Assembly (NCBI GenBank): GCA_030433215.1
Contig: JAUIMC010000003.1
Location: 62,001-126,000, forward strand
From: Alphaproteobacteria bacterium
Lineage (GTDB): Bacteria > Pseudomonadota > Alphaproteobacteria > Caulobacterales > Parvularculaceae
Length of the DNA stretch: 64,000 nt
Direction: 5' to 3'
The notes beneath the pieces were generated by a model, which worked only from the letters and a program-made list of their open reading frames with translations, had not been told where the DNA came from and did not search any database. The stretch's first letter is position 1, and each line of letters opens with the position of its first letter. A program made the position numbers and the translations under genes. Below, piece by piece: positions 8,517 through 18,064 of this stretch.

Positions 8517-10100
8517 CTAGTGCCGGAAATGCCGGACGCCGGTATAGACCATGGCGAGGCCGGCTTCGTCCGCGGCGGCGATAACCTCTTCGTCGCGCAT
8601 GGACCCGCCCGGCTGGATGACCGCCGTCGCGCCCGCTTCTGCGGCAGACAAAAGCCCGTCGGCAAAGGGAAAGAACGCGTCCGACGCGACGACCGAGCCC
8701 TTGGCGAGCGGTTCGCCGGCGCCGCAGGCTTGCGCTGCGTCTTCGGATTTCCTCGCCGCGATACGGCTTGAATCGAGACGGCTCATCTGCCCTGCGCCGA
8801 TGCCCACCGTGGCGCCGTCTTTCGCGTAAACGATAGCGTTCGACTTCACATGTTTTGCGACCTTGAAGGCGAACAGCATGTCAGCGAGTTCAGCCTCCGT
8901 GGGCTGGCGTTTGGTGACGACTTTCAAATCTTCGGGGCGCGTGATTTTCGCGTCGCGCGACTGCAACAGGAAGCCGCCGGCGAGCGGCTTGATGGTCATG
9001 CCGGAGGTTTGCGGATCGGGCACGCCGCCGGCGATAAGCAAACGCAGGTTTTTCTTCGCCGCAAAAACCTCTTTCGCCGCATCGTCGGCGCCGGGCGCGA
9101 TGACGACTTCGGTGAAAGTCTCGACGATCTTTTCCGCGACCGGGCCTGTGAGTTTCTGATTGAGCGCGACAATGCCGCCGAAGGCCGAGACCGGATCGCA
9201 TCTGAGCGCCGCGAGATAAGCCTCGAGCATATCCTCGCCCGCCGCAACGCCGCACGGATTGGCGTGCTTGATGATGGCGACCGCCGGTTTTTCGGTTCCG
9301 AATTCCGCGATCAGTTCGTAAGCCGCATCGGTGTCGTTGAGATTGTTGTAGGAAAGCTCTTTCCCCTGCGCCTGTGTCGCCGTCGCGACCCCCGGACGGT
9401 TCTCGCCCGTGCGGTAGAACGCTGCTTCCTGATGCGGATTTTCCCCGTAGCGCAGGCCCGCGTCGAGCTTGCCCGCAATTGTGTAATCCTTCGGGAAGGT
9501 TTCGCCATTCTGTTGCGCAAACCAGCGCGAAATCGCGGAATCATAGGACGCGGTTTTTGCATAGGCCTTGGCGGCGAGACGCTTTTTCATGCCGTCTTTC
9601 AGAGCGCCGTCCGCCTCGATTTCGCCGAGCACGATATCGTAATCGGCGGGGTCGGTGACGACGCCCACAAAGCGATGGTTCTTCGCGGCGGCGCGGATCA
9701 TCGCCGGCCCGCCAATGTCGATATTCTCGACACACTCCGCGAAATCGGCGCCCTTCGCCACCGTCTCCTCGAAGGGATAGAGATTGACCACGAGGAGCTC
9801 GATGCCCTCGATGCCGTGCTCTTTCATGGAGGCCAAGTGGGCGTCGTCGTCGCGCAGCGCCAAAAGCCCGCCATGGACATTGGGGTGCAGCGTCTTCACG
9901 CGCCCGTCCATCATTTCCGGAAATTGCGTGATCTCGGAAACGTCCTTCACCGCCAGCCCCGCCTCACGCAGGGCCCGCGCGGTGCCGCCGGTGGAGACGA
10001 GATCGACGCCCGCCGCCGCGAGGCGTGTGGCGAAATCGACAATGCCGGTCTTGTCGGAAACGGAAATCAGCGCCCGCTTGACGGGGCTCGCGTCAGCCAT
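8517..10100 (-). CDS. purH: Bifunctional AICAR transformylase / IMP cyclohydrolase
   Basis: PurH catalyses the last two steps of IMP synthesis: formyl transfer from 10-formyl-THF to AICAR, then ring closure. The 527-residue length is normal. The N-terminal MGS-like cyclohydrolase domain (about 1-140) begins [16 protein letters not shown] and carries [13 protein letters not shown]. The transformylase domain contains [29 protein letters not shown] and [20 protein letters not shown]. The ATG at 10100 was chosen because AAAGGGA precedes it by about seven bases; a longer frame adds 19 unconserved residues. It is the last gene of the leftward rpe block. folD elsewhere in the window helps supply the formyl-THF cofactor. 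Confidence 0.97.
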   Translation of the reverse strand: MADASPVKRALISVSDKTGIVDFATRLAAAGVDLVSTGGTARALREAGLAVKDVSEITQFPEMMDGRVKTLHPNVHGGLLALRDDDAHLASMKEHGIEGIELLVVNLYPFEETVAKGADFAECVENIDIGGPAMIRAAAKNHRFVGVVTDPADYDIVLGEIEADGALKDGMKKRLAAKAYAKTASYDSAISRWFAQQNGETFPKDYTIAGKLDAGLRYGENPHQEAAFYRTGENRPGVATATQAQGKELSYNNLNDTDAAYELIAEFGTEKPAVAIIKHANPCGVAAGEDMLEAYLAALRCDPVSAFGGIVALNQKLTGPVAEKIVETFTEVVIAPGADDAAKEVFAAKKNLRLLIAGGVPDPQTSGMTIKPLAGGFLLQSRDAKITRPEDLKVVTKRQPTEAELADMLFAFKVAKHVKSNAIVYAKDGATVGIGAGQMSRLDSSRIAARKSEDAAQACGAGEPLAKGSVVASDAFFPFADGLLSAAEAGATAVIQPGGSMRDEEVIAAADEAGLAMVYTGVRHFRH

Positions 10101-10172
10101 TGGAAAATCCCTTTTCTCGAATGGCGCCGGATTACCGCTACTACCCTGTTGGGGCAAGGCGCCGGGCGGGAT

Positions 10173-11369
10173 TTACCGATTCGACTGGTTCGGGGCGCGG
10201 GCGGCGTCCTTATGGGCGACGAATTCCGGCACCAGATGGTGCACCGCCTCGTCAAGAACGCCCTCTTCGCCGCTCTGGGCCGCCTCGATGACGTCCGACA
10301 GGCGCGGATTGAGGAGCGGCAGGTCGATCATCGCCGGCGAGGCCAGCAAAACGCCCTCCGCCCCGGTTTTGATGAGGGCGTCGCTATCGAGGAAGATCTC
10401 CTCGAACAGCTTCTCGCCCGGCCGCAGCCCCGTGAACTTAATCTCGATATCCTTGCCGGGATTGAGGCCATAAGCCTCAATCATGCGCTTGGCGAAATCG
10501 AGGATCTTCACCGGATCGCCCATGTCGAGGACGAAGACCCGCCCGTCATGGGTGACGATGGTTTCCTCGGCGACATCGAGACTCGCGGCGAGCAAAACGA
10601 GCTGCACCGCTTCGCGCGTTGTCATGAAATAGCGGATGATCTCCGGATGCGTCACGGTCACCGGCCCGCCATTCTCGATCTGGCGGCGGAACAGCGGCAC
10701 CACCGATCCGGTCGATCCGAGGACATTGCCGAAACGCACGGTGACGAAGCGCGTGTCGTTCTGCGCGACGTCGAGCGCCTGCGCGTAGAGTTCGGCGATG
10801 CGTTTCGTGGCGCCCATGAAGCTGGTGGGGTTCACCGCCTTGTCGGTCGAGATGAACACAACCGATTCCGCGTCATGTTCGATGGCGGCGTCGAAAACAT
10901 TCTTGGCGCCGAGCACATTGGTCATGGCCCCGGCGCAGCGGTTCTCCTCGACGATGGGCACATGCTTGAACGCCGCTGCGTGCAACACGACATCCGGCGC
11001 CGCGCGGTCGAAGACGCGGCTCAGATGCTCCTTGCGGCAGACATCGGTGAGATCCGACGCGATGATGCCGCCATGGCCCTTTTCTTTCAGTTCGAGGTCG
11101 ATCTGATAGAGCGCAAATTCGGCATTATCGACCAGGGTCAGATGCGCAGGATCGAAGGACACGATCTGGCGGCAGAGCTCGGAACCGATGGTCCCGCCGG
11201 CGCCGGTGACGAGCACGCTCTTGCCGGCCACCATCTTGCGGGCGGCGCGCAGATCGATCTTGCGCGGCGCGCGGGGGAGCAGCGCGGCCGGATCGATATC
11301 CGACGCGCGGCGGCCGGTTTTTCCGCCGCCCGCCATCATGCGCTGAAATTTTTCGATCATCCCCGCCAT
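10173..11369 (-). CDS. Nucleotide-sugar 4,6-dehydratase (short CapD/FlaA1-like)
   Basis: This 398-residue extended-SDR enzyme has the Rossmann motif LVTGAGGTIGSELCRQI near residue 52, then the CapD/PseB/FlaA1 signatures HAAAFKHVPIVEEN, STDKAVNPTSFMGATKR, RFGNVLGSTGSVVPLF and LRPGEKLFEE. Family members convert UDP-GlcNAc-type sugars to 4-keto-6-deoxy intermediates for surface polysaccharide or glycan synthesis. The multi-spanning N-terminus of full-length CapD/WbpM proteins (over 600 residues) is absent; about 50 residues precede the Rossmann fold, so this is a soluble short form. It lies between the heparinase-like gene and purH on the same strand. The exact substrate cannot be told from sequence. 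Confidence 0.88.
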   Translation of the reverse strand: MAGMIEKFQRMMAGGGKTGRRASDIDPAALLPRAPRKIDLRAARKMVAGKSVLVTGAGGTIGSELCRQIVSFDPAHLTLVDNAEFALYQIDLELKEKGHGGIIASDLTDVCRKEHLSRVFDRAAPDVVLHAAAFKHVPIVEENRCAGAMTNVLGAKNVFDAAIEHDAESVVFISTDKAVNPTSFMGATKRIAELYAQALDVAQNDTRFVTVRFGNVLGSTGSVVPLFRRQIENGGPVTVTHPEIIRYFMTTREAVQLVLLAASLDVAEETIVTHDGRVFVLDMGDPVKILDFAKRMIEAYGLNPGKDIEIKFTGLRPGEKLFEEIFLDSDALIKTGAEGVLLASPAMIDLPLLNPRLSDVIEAAQSGEEGVLDEAVHHLVPEFVAHKDAARAPNQSNR

Positions 11370-11444
11370 TAGACGCCGCCGCTCCGCTTGTCTTTATTAA
11401 TGCACACTGACGGCGTTCGCGCCAGTCATGCGCCCAGATGAGCG

Positions 11445-13085
11445 CTACACAGCGTCAAGCCGCGCCAGCGCCCATTTTATATTGATCGCCGTCTCCTCGC
11501 GCCGCGCATAGGCATCCGCCCGGATGACAATTTGTTCAGATGCGCCGGGCGCGCCGCCGCTCCCGCAATAGACGCTTTTCTCCAGCGAAAGCGCGGGACA
11601 GTTGGATTTGAACCGCCAGCCTTCCTTGTTGGGCAGCAAGAGGATCACCGATTTTTTATCCCGGGCGAGCGAGGCCTTCGCGCCCGGATGCAGGTGAAAG
11701 CGCCAGACCGCCCGGTCGATCTCGCCGGGCGCACAGCCGGCCAGCATCTCTTCCCCGCGCAGATCCGCGCCGCCCGCCGACAGATAGAACCGGCGCAGAT
11801 AGGACGCGCCTTCGGGATTGGCGGTGATGATGCGGCGCTCGAACTCCAGCAAATGACCCGCCGTCTCTTCGCCGCGGCGATGGGCGATCTCGCCGAAAAC
11901 CGGCGCCGGCCCGCCGTCGAGAAAGGAAAGGCCCGAATGGGCGCTGCGCTGTTCCAGCGCGCGGCGCCATTCTGACCCGCGATGAGCGCCCGATCCGCAA
12001 TTGACGAGAATGCGCGAGCGCCCCGAGGAGAAATGCAAGGAGCCTGCGCTCTTATAGGCCGAGCCGCTGTCGTCGGCGGTGTCGACGATCAGGAGCGCGC
12101 GCGCCGCGGTCAGCTTGTGATAGCCGGAATGGCGCGCAAATTCCGACGGCGCAATGTCGGCGCCAGACCCGGTCTGAACGGCGATGATCGCTTTCGCGTC
12201 GTCTTCATACCCGCCATTGAAAACCGCGAGCTTGCCGTCGGGCGTGCGGAAGAACGCCGCCATGGCGCTCGCGCGCTGCACCTGATGGCGCAGAAAACCC
12301 GGCGGCTGAAAGCCGCGCGCTTCGATGACTTTAAGCAAGGCCTGCAAACGCAGGGCGAGCTTCAACTGCCGCGAGGGATTGCGGCTCACATGACCGCCAT
12401 CAGGCCGCAATTGCAGACGCAATTCACGCCGCGCCATTTCAAGTCCGCGTTCGGCGGGGCCCTCGCAGCCCGGCAGGGAATAGCCCGCGACGCCGAGCCC
12501 CAGCGAGGTCATCAGCCGGTCGAAACCGGTGCCGGCGCGCGGCGCGGCGCGCGCGAGATGGCGCGTCTGGCGCGCCATGCAGGCGAGCACGCGGCTGCGC
12601 CACATGGCGTCGGTTCCCGCCAGCAAGAGCGGATAGTGCGAGCAGAGCTGCACCAGCCGTTCGGCGACGAAATAAGGCTCCCAGCTTTCCGAGGACCAGC
12701 GTTCATAGCGGTCGAGCCAGGCGCGCATCAGCGCGCGCGCCGGCGCCTTGCCATCGTCGCCGAGCGCCGCGAGATGGCGCAACCAGGTGAACTCCTGCAA
12801 ATAGGCGAACAGAGGGCTGTCCGGGTCCGCCAGGTCCCAGAGCTTTTCAAGCTCGCCCTCGCAGTCCGCCTGCTGTTCGCCAACCACGATGCGCCCGCGC
12901 GCCAGCGCCGTCGCCAGCGTCTTGTCGGGCGCGTAAGGGTCTTCTGGCTGGAAGAGAAGCCGGTCTGGCGCCGGGCCTTTGAGTTGCGCCTGATAGAACG
13001 GGCTTTCGCCCCAGACCTTGCGCATGCGCGCGATCACGTCGCGCGAACCGGCGCCGGAATGTCGCGCTGGTCGCGCCATCGCCAT
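11445..13085 (-). CDS. Heparinase II/III-family protein
   Basis: This 546-residue protein has an all-alpha N-terminal half (Trp/Arg-rich, with SPLFAYLQEFTWLRHLAALG and WEPYFVAERLVQLCSHYP) and a C-terminal beta-rich heparinase II/III domain (FARHSGYHKLTAARALLIVDTA; GAHRGSEWRRALEQRSAHS; RRFYLSAGGADLRGEEML). Such proteins are common in alphaproteobacteria beside rpe and purH. Their natural substrate is unknown; activity on heparin should not be assumed. No signal peptide is visible. Its start overlaps the rpe stop by one base (TAATG), indicating translational coupling to rpe. Confidence 0.85.
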   Translation of the reverse strand: MAMARPARHSGAGSRDVIARMRKVWGESPFYQAQLKGPAPDRLLFQPEDPYAPDKTLATALARGRIVVGEQQADCEGELEKLWDLADPDSPLFAYLQEFTWLRHLAALGDDGKAPARALMRAWLDRYERWSSESWEPYFVAERLVQLCSHYPLLLAGTDAMWRSRVLACMARQTRHLARAAPRAGTGFDRLMTSLGLGVAGYSLPGCEGPAERGLEMARRELRLQLRPDGGHVSRNPSRQLKLALRLQALLKVIEARGFQPPGFLRHQVQRASAMAAFFRTPDGKLAVFNGGYEDDAKAIIAVQTGSGADIAPSEFARHSGYHKLTAARALLIVDTADDSGSAYKSAGSLHFSSGRSRILVNCGSGAHRGSEWRRALEQRSAHSGLSFLDGGPAPVFGEIAHRRGEETAGHLLEFERRIITANPEGASYLRRFYLSAGGADLRGEEMLAGCAPGEIDRAVWRFHLHPGAKASLARDKKSVILLLPNKEGWRFKSNCPALSLEKSVYCGSGGAPGASEQIVIRADAYARREETAINIKWALARLDAV

Positions 13086-13747
13086 TACGCCTCCGGCCGC
13101 AGGGCGGCGATATTCGCCGCGTAAGCGCTCTCACCGCCGCGGAATACAGCCGAGCCCGCAACCAGCACATTGGCGCCGGCGCTGATGACTTTCGGCGCGG
13201 TTTCGGCGTTCACGCCGCCGTCGACTTCGAGATGAATGTCGCGGCCCGTGCGATCGATCATCTTCCGGACTTCTTCGATCTTGCGAAGTTGCGAGGAAAT
13301 GAAGGACTGGCCGCCAAAGCCCGGATTGACCGACATAACGAGCACAAGGTCGAGATCGTCGAGCACCGGCTCGATGACGCTCGCGGGCGTCGCCGGATTG
13401 AGTGCAACGCCGGCCTTCACGCCCGCCGCCTTGATGCTTTGCAGGGTGCGATGAAGATGCGGGCCGGCCTCCGGATGGACGGTGAGGATGCTGGCGCCGG
13501 CCGCCGCGAACTCCTCGATATAGGGGTCGACCGGGGAAATCATCAGATGCACGTCGAAAGGCAGGTCCGTCGCCGAGCGGACGGCCTTCACCACCATCGG
13601 GCCGATGGTGAGGTTCGGGACGAAGTGCCCGTCCATCACGTCGACATGGATGAAGTCCGCCCCGGCGGCGGCGACAGCAGCGATTTCGGCGCCGAGACGG
13701 GCGAAATCGGCGGACAGAATGGAGGGGGCGATGAGAACGCGGGTCAT
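13085..13747 (-). CDS. rpe: Ribulose-phosphate 3-epimerase
   Basis: Rpe interconverts ribulose-5-phosphate and xylulose-5-phosphate in the pentose phosphate pathway. The 220-residue TIM barrel starts [19 protein letters not shown] and shows the metal/catalytic landmarks [29 protein letters not shown] and EVDGGVN. The internal ATG (13747) is chosen over a 12-residue longer frame because the family begins at this methionine. It is the first gene of the leftward rpe-heparinase-dehydratase-purH block. The rsmB/sun methyltransferase gene that I recall often preceding rpe in relatives is not present here; a terminator and a membrane protein gene lie there instead. Confidence 0.96.
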   Translation of the reverse strand: MTRVLIAPSILSADFARLGAEIAAVAAAGADFIHVDVMDGHFVPNLTIGPMVVKAVRSATDLPFDVHLMISPVDPYIEEFAAAGASILTVHPEAGPHLHRTLQSIKAAGVKAGVALNPATPASVIEPVLDDLDLVLVMSVNPGFGGQSFISSQLRKIEEVRKMIDRTGRDIHLEVDGGVNAETAPKVISAGANVLVAGSAVFRGGESAYAANIAALRPEA

Positions 13748-13818
13748 GCCATGGAGGTATCGTGATGCGCCTCGCCCGCGCAATATAAATAGCCGCTAAA
13801 AGAGGCCTGGCGCCCGCA

Positions 13819-13847
13819 AAAAACCCCGCCTTTCTGGCGGGGTTTTT
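13819..13847. terminator. Bidirectional intrinsic terminator
   Basis: A 12-bp perfect stem (aaaaaccccgcc / ggcggggttttt) with a 5-nt loop has A-runs on one side and T-runs on the other, so it can act in both directions. It lies between rpe and the leftward membrane-protein gene ending at 14001, and most plausibly ends that gene's transcript. Confidence 0.9.
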
Positions 13848-14000
13848 CAGGGGGTGGTGCGTGCAAGAGCGTCAGGGACGTACGCTAAAGAAAGCTGCGT
13901 GCTGTTGCGCCAACGCTGATGAGGGATTTTTTAGGCGCCGAATGGGGCAAAAGTAAGACGAAAACTCCGTCAAATTTGTCCAAAATGTTGTTTTTACTGG

Positions 14001-14573
14001 TTAATTCACGTTATCCTTAAGAGGCTCCGGCTTTGCCTTTACCCTGACCGGCCGCAGGGCCCGTTTTGTTTTCCACAGGCCGAAAAGCCCAGCCCCGGCG
14101 AGCGCCGCGCCGGACAGCAGGCCGGCGATCCATTCCACGTCATAAAGCCCCGCGCCGGTGAGCGCGAAGAGCGCCAGCCCGAACAAGACCGCCAGAAAGC
14201 GGAAGGGCGACGCGACAGCCCGGCCCACGGCTTTGACGGCCACGGAAGCCCCTGTGGCCGCCGCCCGGGCGGTTCTGACGGCGCTTTCGGTCACGATTTC
14301 GCCCACCCGGCGCGCCCCGATGAGCCGCACGAGCCCGGCGAGCGAGGCCGCCGCCGCCGCGAGCAGCGCCCATTTCTTGGGGCTTGTTTTCTGGTCCTGA
14401 GCAGCCTGATCCACATGATCCGCGGCATGGGCCACCGGCGCCTCGACGGCCACAGTCGCCGGGCTGGCGGCCGCGTCGAAATCGCTCGCCCCCGCCGGCG
14501 ACAACGCCGCCGACGCCGCGATCACCGAAACAGCCGCCATCATGGCGGCCTTGCCTTTGCCGATGTTGAACAT
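14001..14573 (-). CDS. Secreted/membrane-anchored alpha-proteobacterial hypothetical protein
   Basis: This 190-residue protein has a strong signal peptide (about residues 8-29, AAMMAAVSVIAASAALSPAGA), an Ala/Val-rich linker and a membrane-associated helix near residues 67-85 (WALLAAAAASLAGLVRL). A repetitive Ala/Arg helical section follows, and two transmembrane helices lie near residues 125-165, ending in a basic tail. GGAGGACGG lies immediately before the ATG. I recognise no family. It is monocistronic, transcribed leftward toward the strong terminator at 13819-13847. Confidence 0.65.
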   Translation of the reverse strand: MFNIGKGKAAMMAAVSVIAASAALSPAGASDFDAAASPATVAVEAPVAHAADHVDQAAQDQKTSPKKWALLAAAAASLAGLVRLIGARRVGEIVTESAVRTARAAATGASVAVKAVGRAVASPFRFLAVLFGLALFALTGAGLYDVEWIAGLLSGAALAGAGLFGLWKTKRALRPVRVKAKPEPLKDNVN

Positions 14574-14704
14574 TCCGTCCTCCGGGTAATTTGTTTCCTA
14601 GATGGGAACCCGGAAGGACGCTTTCAACATGGTGACGCTTCCCCTGAAGCGGCGCTAGAGCTTGGTCCACAAGCGAACATACCGCGCAAGCAAGAGGGCC
14701 TTTC

Positions 14705-15751
14705 ATGGAAAAACGACGTCTCGGCCGCACCGATCTCGAGGTTCCCGCACTTTGTCTGGGAACCATGATGTATGGCGATCAGATCGGCGAGGACGACGCC
14801 GTCCTCCAGATGGACGCGTGTCTGGACCGGGGGATCAATTTCCTCGACACGGCGGAAATGTACACCGTGCCGCCCAAGCCGGAGACGCAAGGCGAAAGCG
14901 AGCGCATTGTCGGGCGCTGGATGGCGGCGCGCAAAAACCGGGACGACGTGGTCCTGGCGACGAAAGTCGCCGGCCGCTCCCCCGCCGCCTATATGCGGCC
15001 CGACGGCGGCGAAACCCGCCTGACGCCGGCGCAAATCCGCTTCGCCATCGAGCGCAGCCTTAAAAATCTGCAAACGGATTATGTGGACCTCTATCAGTTG
15101 CACTGGCCGGACAGGCGGGTGCAGCTTTTCGGCGGCGCGCGCACCGGCTATGTGCACTCCGACGAAGAGAGCGTCCCCATCGAGGAAACCCTCGGCGCCC
15201 TCGGAGATCTCGTTAAGGAAGGCAAGGTTCGCCATGTGGGCCTGTCCAACGAAACCCCTTACGGCGTCATGCGGTTTCTCGAGGCGGCGAAGGAACGCGG
15301 CCTGCCGCGTGTCGTCTCCATCCAGAACGCCTACAGCTTTCTCAACCGCACTTTCGAAACGGGGCTGGCTGAAATCGCCATGGCGGAACAGGTAGGCCTC
15401 CTCGCCTACTCGCCCATTGCGCAAGGGGTGCTGACCGGCAAATATCTCGACGGCAAAAACCCGCCGGGCTCGCGCAAGGCGCTGTTCGACCGCGTGCAGC
15501 GCTATGAAACGCCCTGCGCCGACGACGCCGTTCGCGGCTATCTGGCGATTGCCGAAAAATTCGGCGCCGACCCGGCAGCCTTCGCCATGGCGTTCGTGAC
15601 GAGCCGGCCTTTCGTCACCTCGAATATCTTCGGCGCGCGCAATCTCGACCAGCTCGAGACCATCTTCGCCTCGCTCGACATCGACTGGACAAAGGAAATG
15701 GACGACGCCGTGAACGACCTTCACGGCCGCAACCAGAACCCCTGCCCCTGA
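14705..15751 (+). CDS. tas: Tas-like NADP(H)-dependent aldo-keto reductase
   Basis: The 348-residue protein is an aldo-keto reductase barrel. The catalytic tetrad is visible: Asp and Tyr in FLDTAEMY, Lys in VLATKVAG and His in YQLHWPDR. The insertion with FGGARTGYVHSDEESVPIEETL and the signature KVRHVGLSNETPYGVM are typical of the Tas branch. The physiological substrate of Tas proteins is unclear; they reduce carbonyl compounds using NADPH. It is followed after 29 bases by the SnoaL-like gene on the same strand, so the two are probably co-transcribed. Confidence 0.9.
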   Translation: MEKRRLGRTDLEVPALCLGTMMYGDQIGEDDAVLQMDACLDRGINFLDTAEMYTVPPKPETQGESERIVGRWMAARKNRDDVVLATKVAGRSPAAYMRPDGGETRLTPAQIRFAIERSLKNLQTDYVDLYQLHWPDRRVQLFGGARTGYVHSDEESVPIEETLGALGDLVKEGKVRHVGLSNETPYGVMRFLEAAKERGLPRVVSIQNAYSFLNRTFETGLAEIAMAEQVGLLAYSPIAQGVLTGKYLDGKNPPGSRKALFDRVQRYETPCADDAVRGYLAIAEKFGADPAAFAMAFVTSRPFVTSNIFGARNLDQLETIFASLDIDWTKEMDDAVNDLHGRNQNPCP

Positions 15752-15780
15752 CAGCGGGCGCCAACCCCGGGAGGAACCGC

Positions 15781-16473
15781 ATGGCTGAAGAACAGACCGA
15801 CCCGCGCGATGAAAAGATCGCCGCGCTGGAACACCGGCTGGCGATCATGGAGGACAAGGACGAGATCCGCTCGCTTCAATACGCCTACGGATATTATCTC
15901 GACAAATGCCTTTATGACGAAGCGGCGTCGTGCTTTTCGGAGCGGGCGCGCCTGAAATTCATGAACGGCGTCTATGTAGGCCAGAAAGGCGTGCGCCGGC
16001 TTTATTGCGACTGGTTCGCCAATTATTTCGCCGACGGCAAGAACGGCCCGCCCTACGGCCTCCTGCTCGATCATTTCCTCGGTCAGGCGATCATCAGCGT
16101 CGCGCCGGACCGCAAAACCGCGCGCGGGCGCTACCGCGCGCTTTTACAGGGCGGCACCCACGAATCCCGCCCGCCGATCGAGGGCTTTCCGCCCGCCAAC
16201 TGGGAGGGCGGCATTTACGAGCATGTCTATTACCGTGAGGACGGCGTCTGGAAGATCGGCGAGTTCAACTATTTCATGCTGTGGCAGGCCGACTATCACG
16301 AAGGCTGGGACAAGAGCGTCCTGCATCTGAAGCCGTTCGACACGACCTATCCGGAAAACCCCATCGGCCCGGACGAGCTGACCGACGCCCCGAAACCGCT
16401 CTGGCCGCACACGCAGATCGTGCCGTTCCACTACCCGCATCCGGTGACGAAAGAGCCGTGGACGGAGGACTAG
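15781..16473 (+). CDS. SnoaL/NTF2-like fold protein
   Basis: This 230-residue protein has an N-terminal coiled stretch (KIAALEHRLAIMEDKDEIRSL) followed by the pattern of the SnoaL-like/NTF2 cone fold: QYAYGYYLDKCLYDEAASCF, KGVRRLYCDWF, ARGRYRALLQGG and WEGGIYEHVYYREDGVWKIGEFNY (in parts). Proteins of this type include scytalone-dehydratase-like and hydroxysteroid-isomerase-like enzymes acting on small aromatic or polyketide molecules. The C-terminal 40 residues are Pro/Trp/His-rich. The gene follows the Tas-like reductase, with GGGAGGAACCGC before its ATG, suggesting a shared catabolic role. The substrate is unknown. Confidence 0.75.
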   Translation: MAEEQTDPRDEKIAALEHRLAIMEDKDEIRSLQYAYGYYLDKCLYDEAASCFSERARLKFMNGVYVGQKGVRRLYCDWFANYFADGKNGPPYGLLLDHFLGQAIISVAPDRKTARGRYRALLQGGTHESRPPIEGFPPANWEGGIYEHVYYREDGVWKIGEFNYFMLWQADYHEGWDKSVLHLKPFDTTYPENPIGPDELTDAPKPLWPHTQIVPFHYPHPVTKEPWTED

Positions 16474-16477
16474 GCGC

Positions 16478-17356
16478 CTAAACGTCGACGGCGCCGAGCC
16501 CGCGCCGGCGCGCGGCGGCGAGCACTGTATTGCGCAACAGGCAGGCAATGGTCATGGGGCCGACGCCGCCCGGCACCGGCGTGATGGCGGCGGCGGGATC
16601 TTTCGCCTCGCCATAATCGACATCGCCTACAAGGCGCGTCTTGCCGTCTTCCTCGATGCGGTTGATCCCCACATCGATGACGATGGCGCCTTCCTTCACC
16701 CAGCCGCCTTTGATGAGGCGCGGAATGCCCACCGCAGCGCACAGAATGTCCGCCTCGCGGCAGACGGCGGCGAGATCCTTGGTGCGCGAATGGGCCATGG
16801 TGACAGTGCAGTTCTCGGCGAGGAGCAGCATGGCGAGCGGCTTGCCCACGAGAATGGAGCGGCCGACGACGACCGCGTTCAAGCCGGAAAGATTTTCCTT
16901 CACCGTCTTTGCAAGAATGACCGAGCCCTGCGGCGTGCACGGCACGAGCCCTTCCTTGCCGAGCATCAGCCTTCCGGCGTTGGCTTCGGTGAGGCCGTCC
17001 ACATCCTTGTCGGGATGGATTTCATTGATGACGCGGTCGGAGGAAATGTGTTTCGGCAGCGGCAGTTGCACGAGAATGCCGTCGACATCCGCGTCTTCGT
17101 TGAGCTTCCTGACGAGCGCGACGACATCGTCTTCGCTCGTCGTTTCAGGCAGCTTGTGTTCGATGGAGCGCATGCCGGATTTTTCCGTGGCGACATGTTT
17201 GTTGCGCACATAGACCTGGCTCGCCGGGTCCTCGCCGACAAGCACCACGGCGAGCGCCGGCTGGACATTGTGCTGTTCTTTGATCTTCGCGACGGCCCCA
17301 GCGACTTTCTCGCGGACCTCGGCGGCGACGGCTTTTCCATCGATAACGGTCGTCAT
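16478..17356 (-). CDS. folD: Methylene-THF dehydrogenase / cyclohydrolase
   Basis: FolD oxidises 5,10-methylene-THF to methenyl-THF with NADP and hydrolyses it to 10-formyl-THF. The 292-residue sequence has the catalytic region [14 protein letters not shown] (Tyr and Lys of YxxxK), [15 protein letters not shown], the signature [16 protein letters not shown], and the nucleotide-binding [13 protein letters not shown]. It ends with the family motif [22 protein letters not shown] precedes the ATG. Its start overlaps the stop of the DUF167 gene by four bases (ATGA), so YggT, DUF167 and FolD form one leftward operon. Confidence 0.97.
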   Translation of the reverse strand: MTTVIDGKAVAAEVREKVAGAVAKIKEQHNVQPALAVVLVGEDPASQVYVRNKHVATEKSGMRSIEHKLPETTSEDDVVALVRKLNEDADVDGILVQLPLPKHISSDRVINEIHPDKDVDGLTEANAGRLMLGKEGLVPCTPQGSVILAKTVKENLSGLNAVVVGRSILVGKPLAMLLLAENCTVTMAHSRTKDLAAVCREADILCAAVGIPRLIKGGWVKEGAIVIDVGINRIEEDGKTRLVGDVDYGEAKDPAAAITPVPGGVGPMTIACLLRNTVLAAARRRGLGAVDV

Positions 17357-17652
17357 GGTTTCTCTCCCAGCAATTCTTCATACCGCTTCTTCAGCGCGGC
17401 TTCATCCGGCCCGTTCAATGTCACGGTTTTCAGCCGGTTTTTCGCGCCGGACGTTACAGAGACGGCGGATTTCGACAAGCCGAAAGCGGAAGCAAGAAGC
17501 GACTCGATCGCCTTGTTGGCGCGGCCGCTGTCCGGCGGGGCGGTCACTTTCACCACCAGCCGCGCCGCGCCGTCCGGTCCCGTCCAGGCCCCGCCCGCCG
17601 CGTTTTTCGATGCTCCCGGCGTGGCGCGCACCGGAATAGCGAAAGCGGGCAT
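17353..17652 (-). CDS. DUF167 (YggU-family) protein
   Basis: The 99-residue protein matches the small alpha/beta DUF167 family: [12 protein letters not shown]-type start (here [16 protein letters not shown]), [19 protein letters not shown], and [11 protein letters not shown] at the end. The function of the family is not established. It is the middle gene of a three-gene operon, 9 bases after YggT and overlapping folD by four bases. YggT and YggU homologues are commonly neighbours. Confidence 0.9.
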   Translation of the reverse strand: MPAFAIPVRATPGASKNAAGGAWTGPDGAARLVVKVTAPPDSGRANKAIESLLASAFGLSKSAVSVTSGAKNRLKTVTLNGPDEAALKKRYEELLGEKP

Positions 17653-17661
17653 GGAGCGGCC

Positions 17662-17964
17662 TTAAAGGCCGGAGGTGATCATCGGATTGAAGACATAGGT
17701 GTTCAGGCCGATCTGCACCGCGCGAATGAGGATGAGGACGATGATCGGCGAGATGTCGATGCCGCCCATGGCGGGCAGCATGTTGCGCACGGGCTTCAAG
17801 AGCGGCTCGGTCAGCGAGACGCCGGTGCGGTAGATCATGTCCACGAGCTGGTTATGGCGGTTGACCACATTGAAGTTGATCAACAGGCTCAGGATGATCG
17901 TGACAAACAGGATCAGCACATAGAGATTGATGAGCGCGTTGACGATATAGGCGATCATGGCCAT
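17662..17964 (-). CDS. YggT-family membrane protein
   Basis: The 100-residue protein has two hydrophobic helices (about residues 5-30 and 70-95) separated by the conserved YggT loop DMIYRTGVSLTEPLLKPVRNMLP, ending in ILIRAVQIGLNT. YggT proteins are small inner-membrane proteins implicated in osmotic or pH stress tolerance and division-site organisation in different bacteria; the mechanism is unknown. It is the first gene of the YggT-DUF167-FolD operon. Two ATGs (17964 and 17958) are possible starts. Confidence 0.9.
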   Translation of the reverse strand: MAMIAYIVNALINLYVLILFVTIILSLLINFNVVNRHNQLVDMIYRTGVSLTEPLLKPVRNMLPAMGGIDISPIIVLILIRAVQIGLNTYVFNPMITSGL

Positions 17965-18064
17965 GGGCGGGCGATCCTTCCGTTCGAGGCCTTTTTCCGG
18001 AGCGGCGCAAGGCGTTTAGAGCATCCCGGCATGTAAGCCGCGTCGCCCCGTGGCGCAACCGCGG

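Noticed and set aside
8850-11372. 840-residue frame opposite purH and the sugar dehydratase
   Set aside because: It spans two well-recognised genes and their intergenic gap on the other strand, and its composition is typical of high-GC shadow frames.
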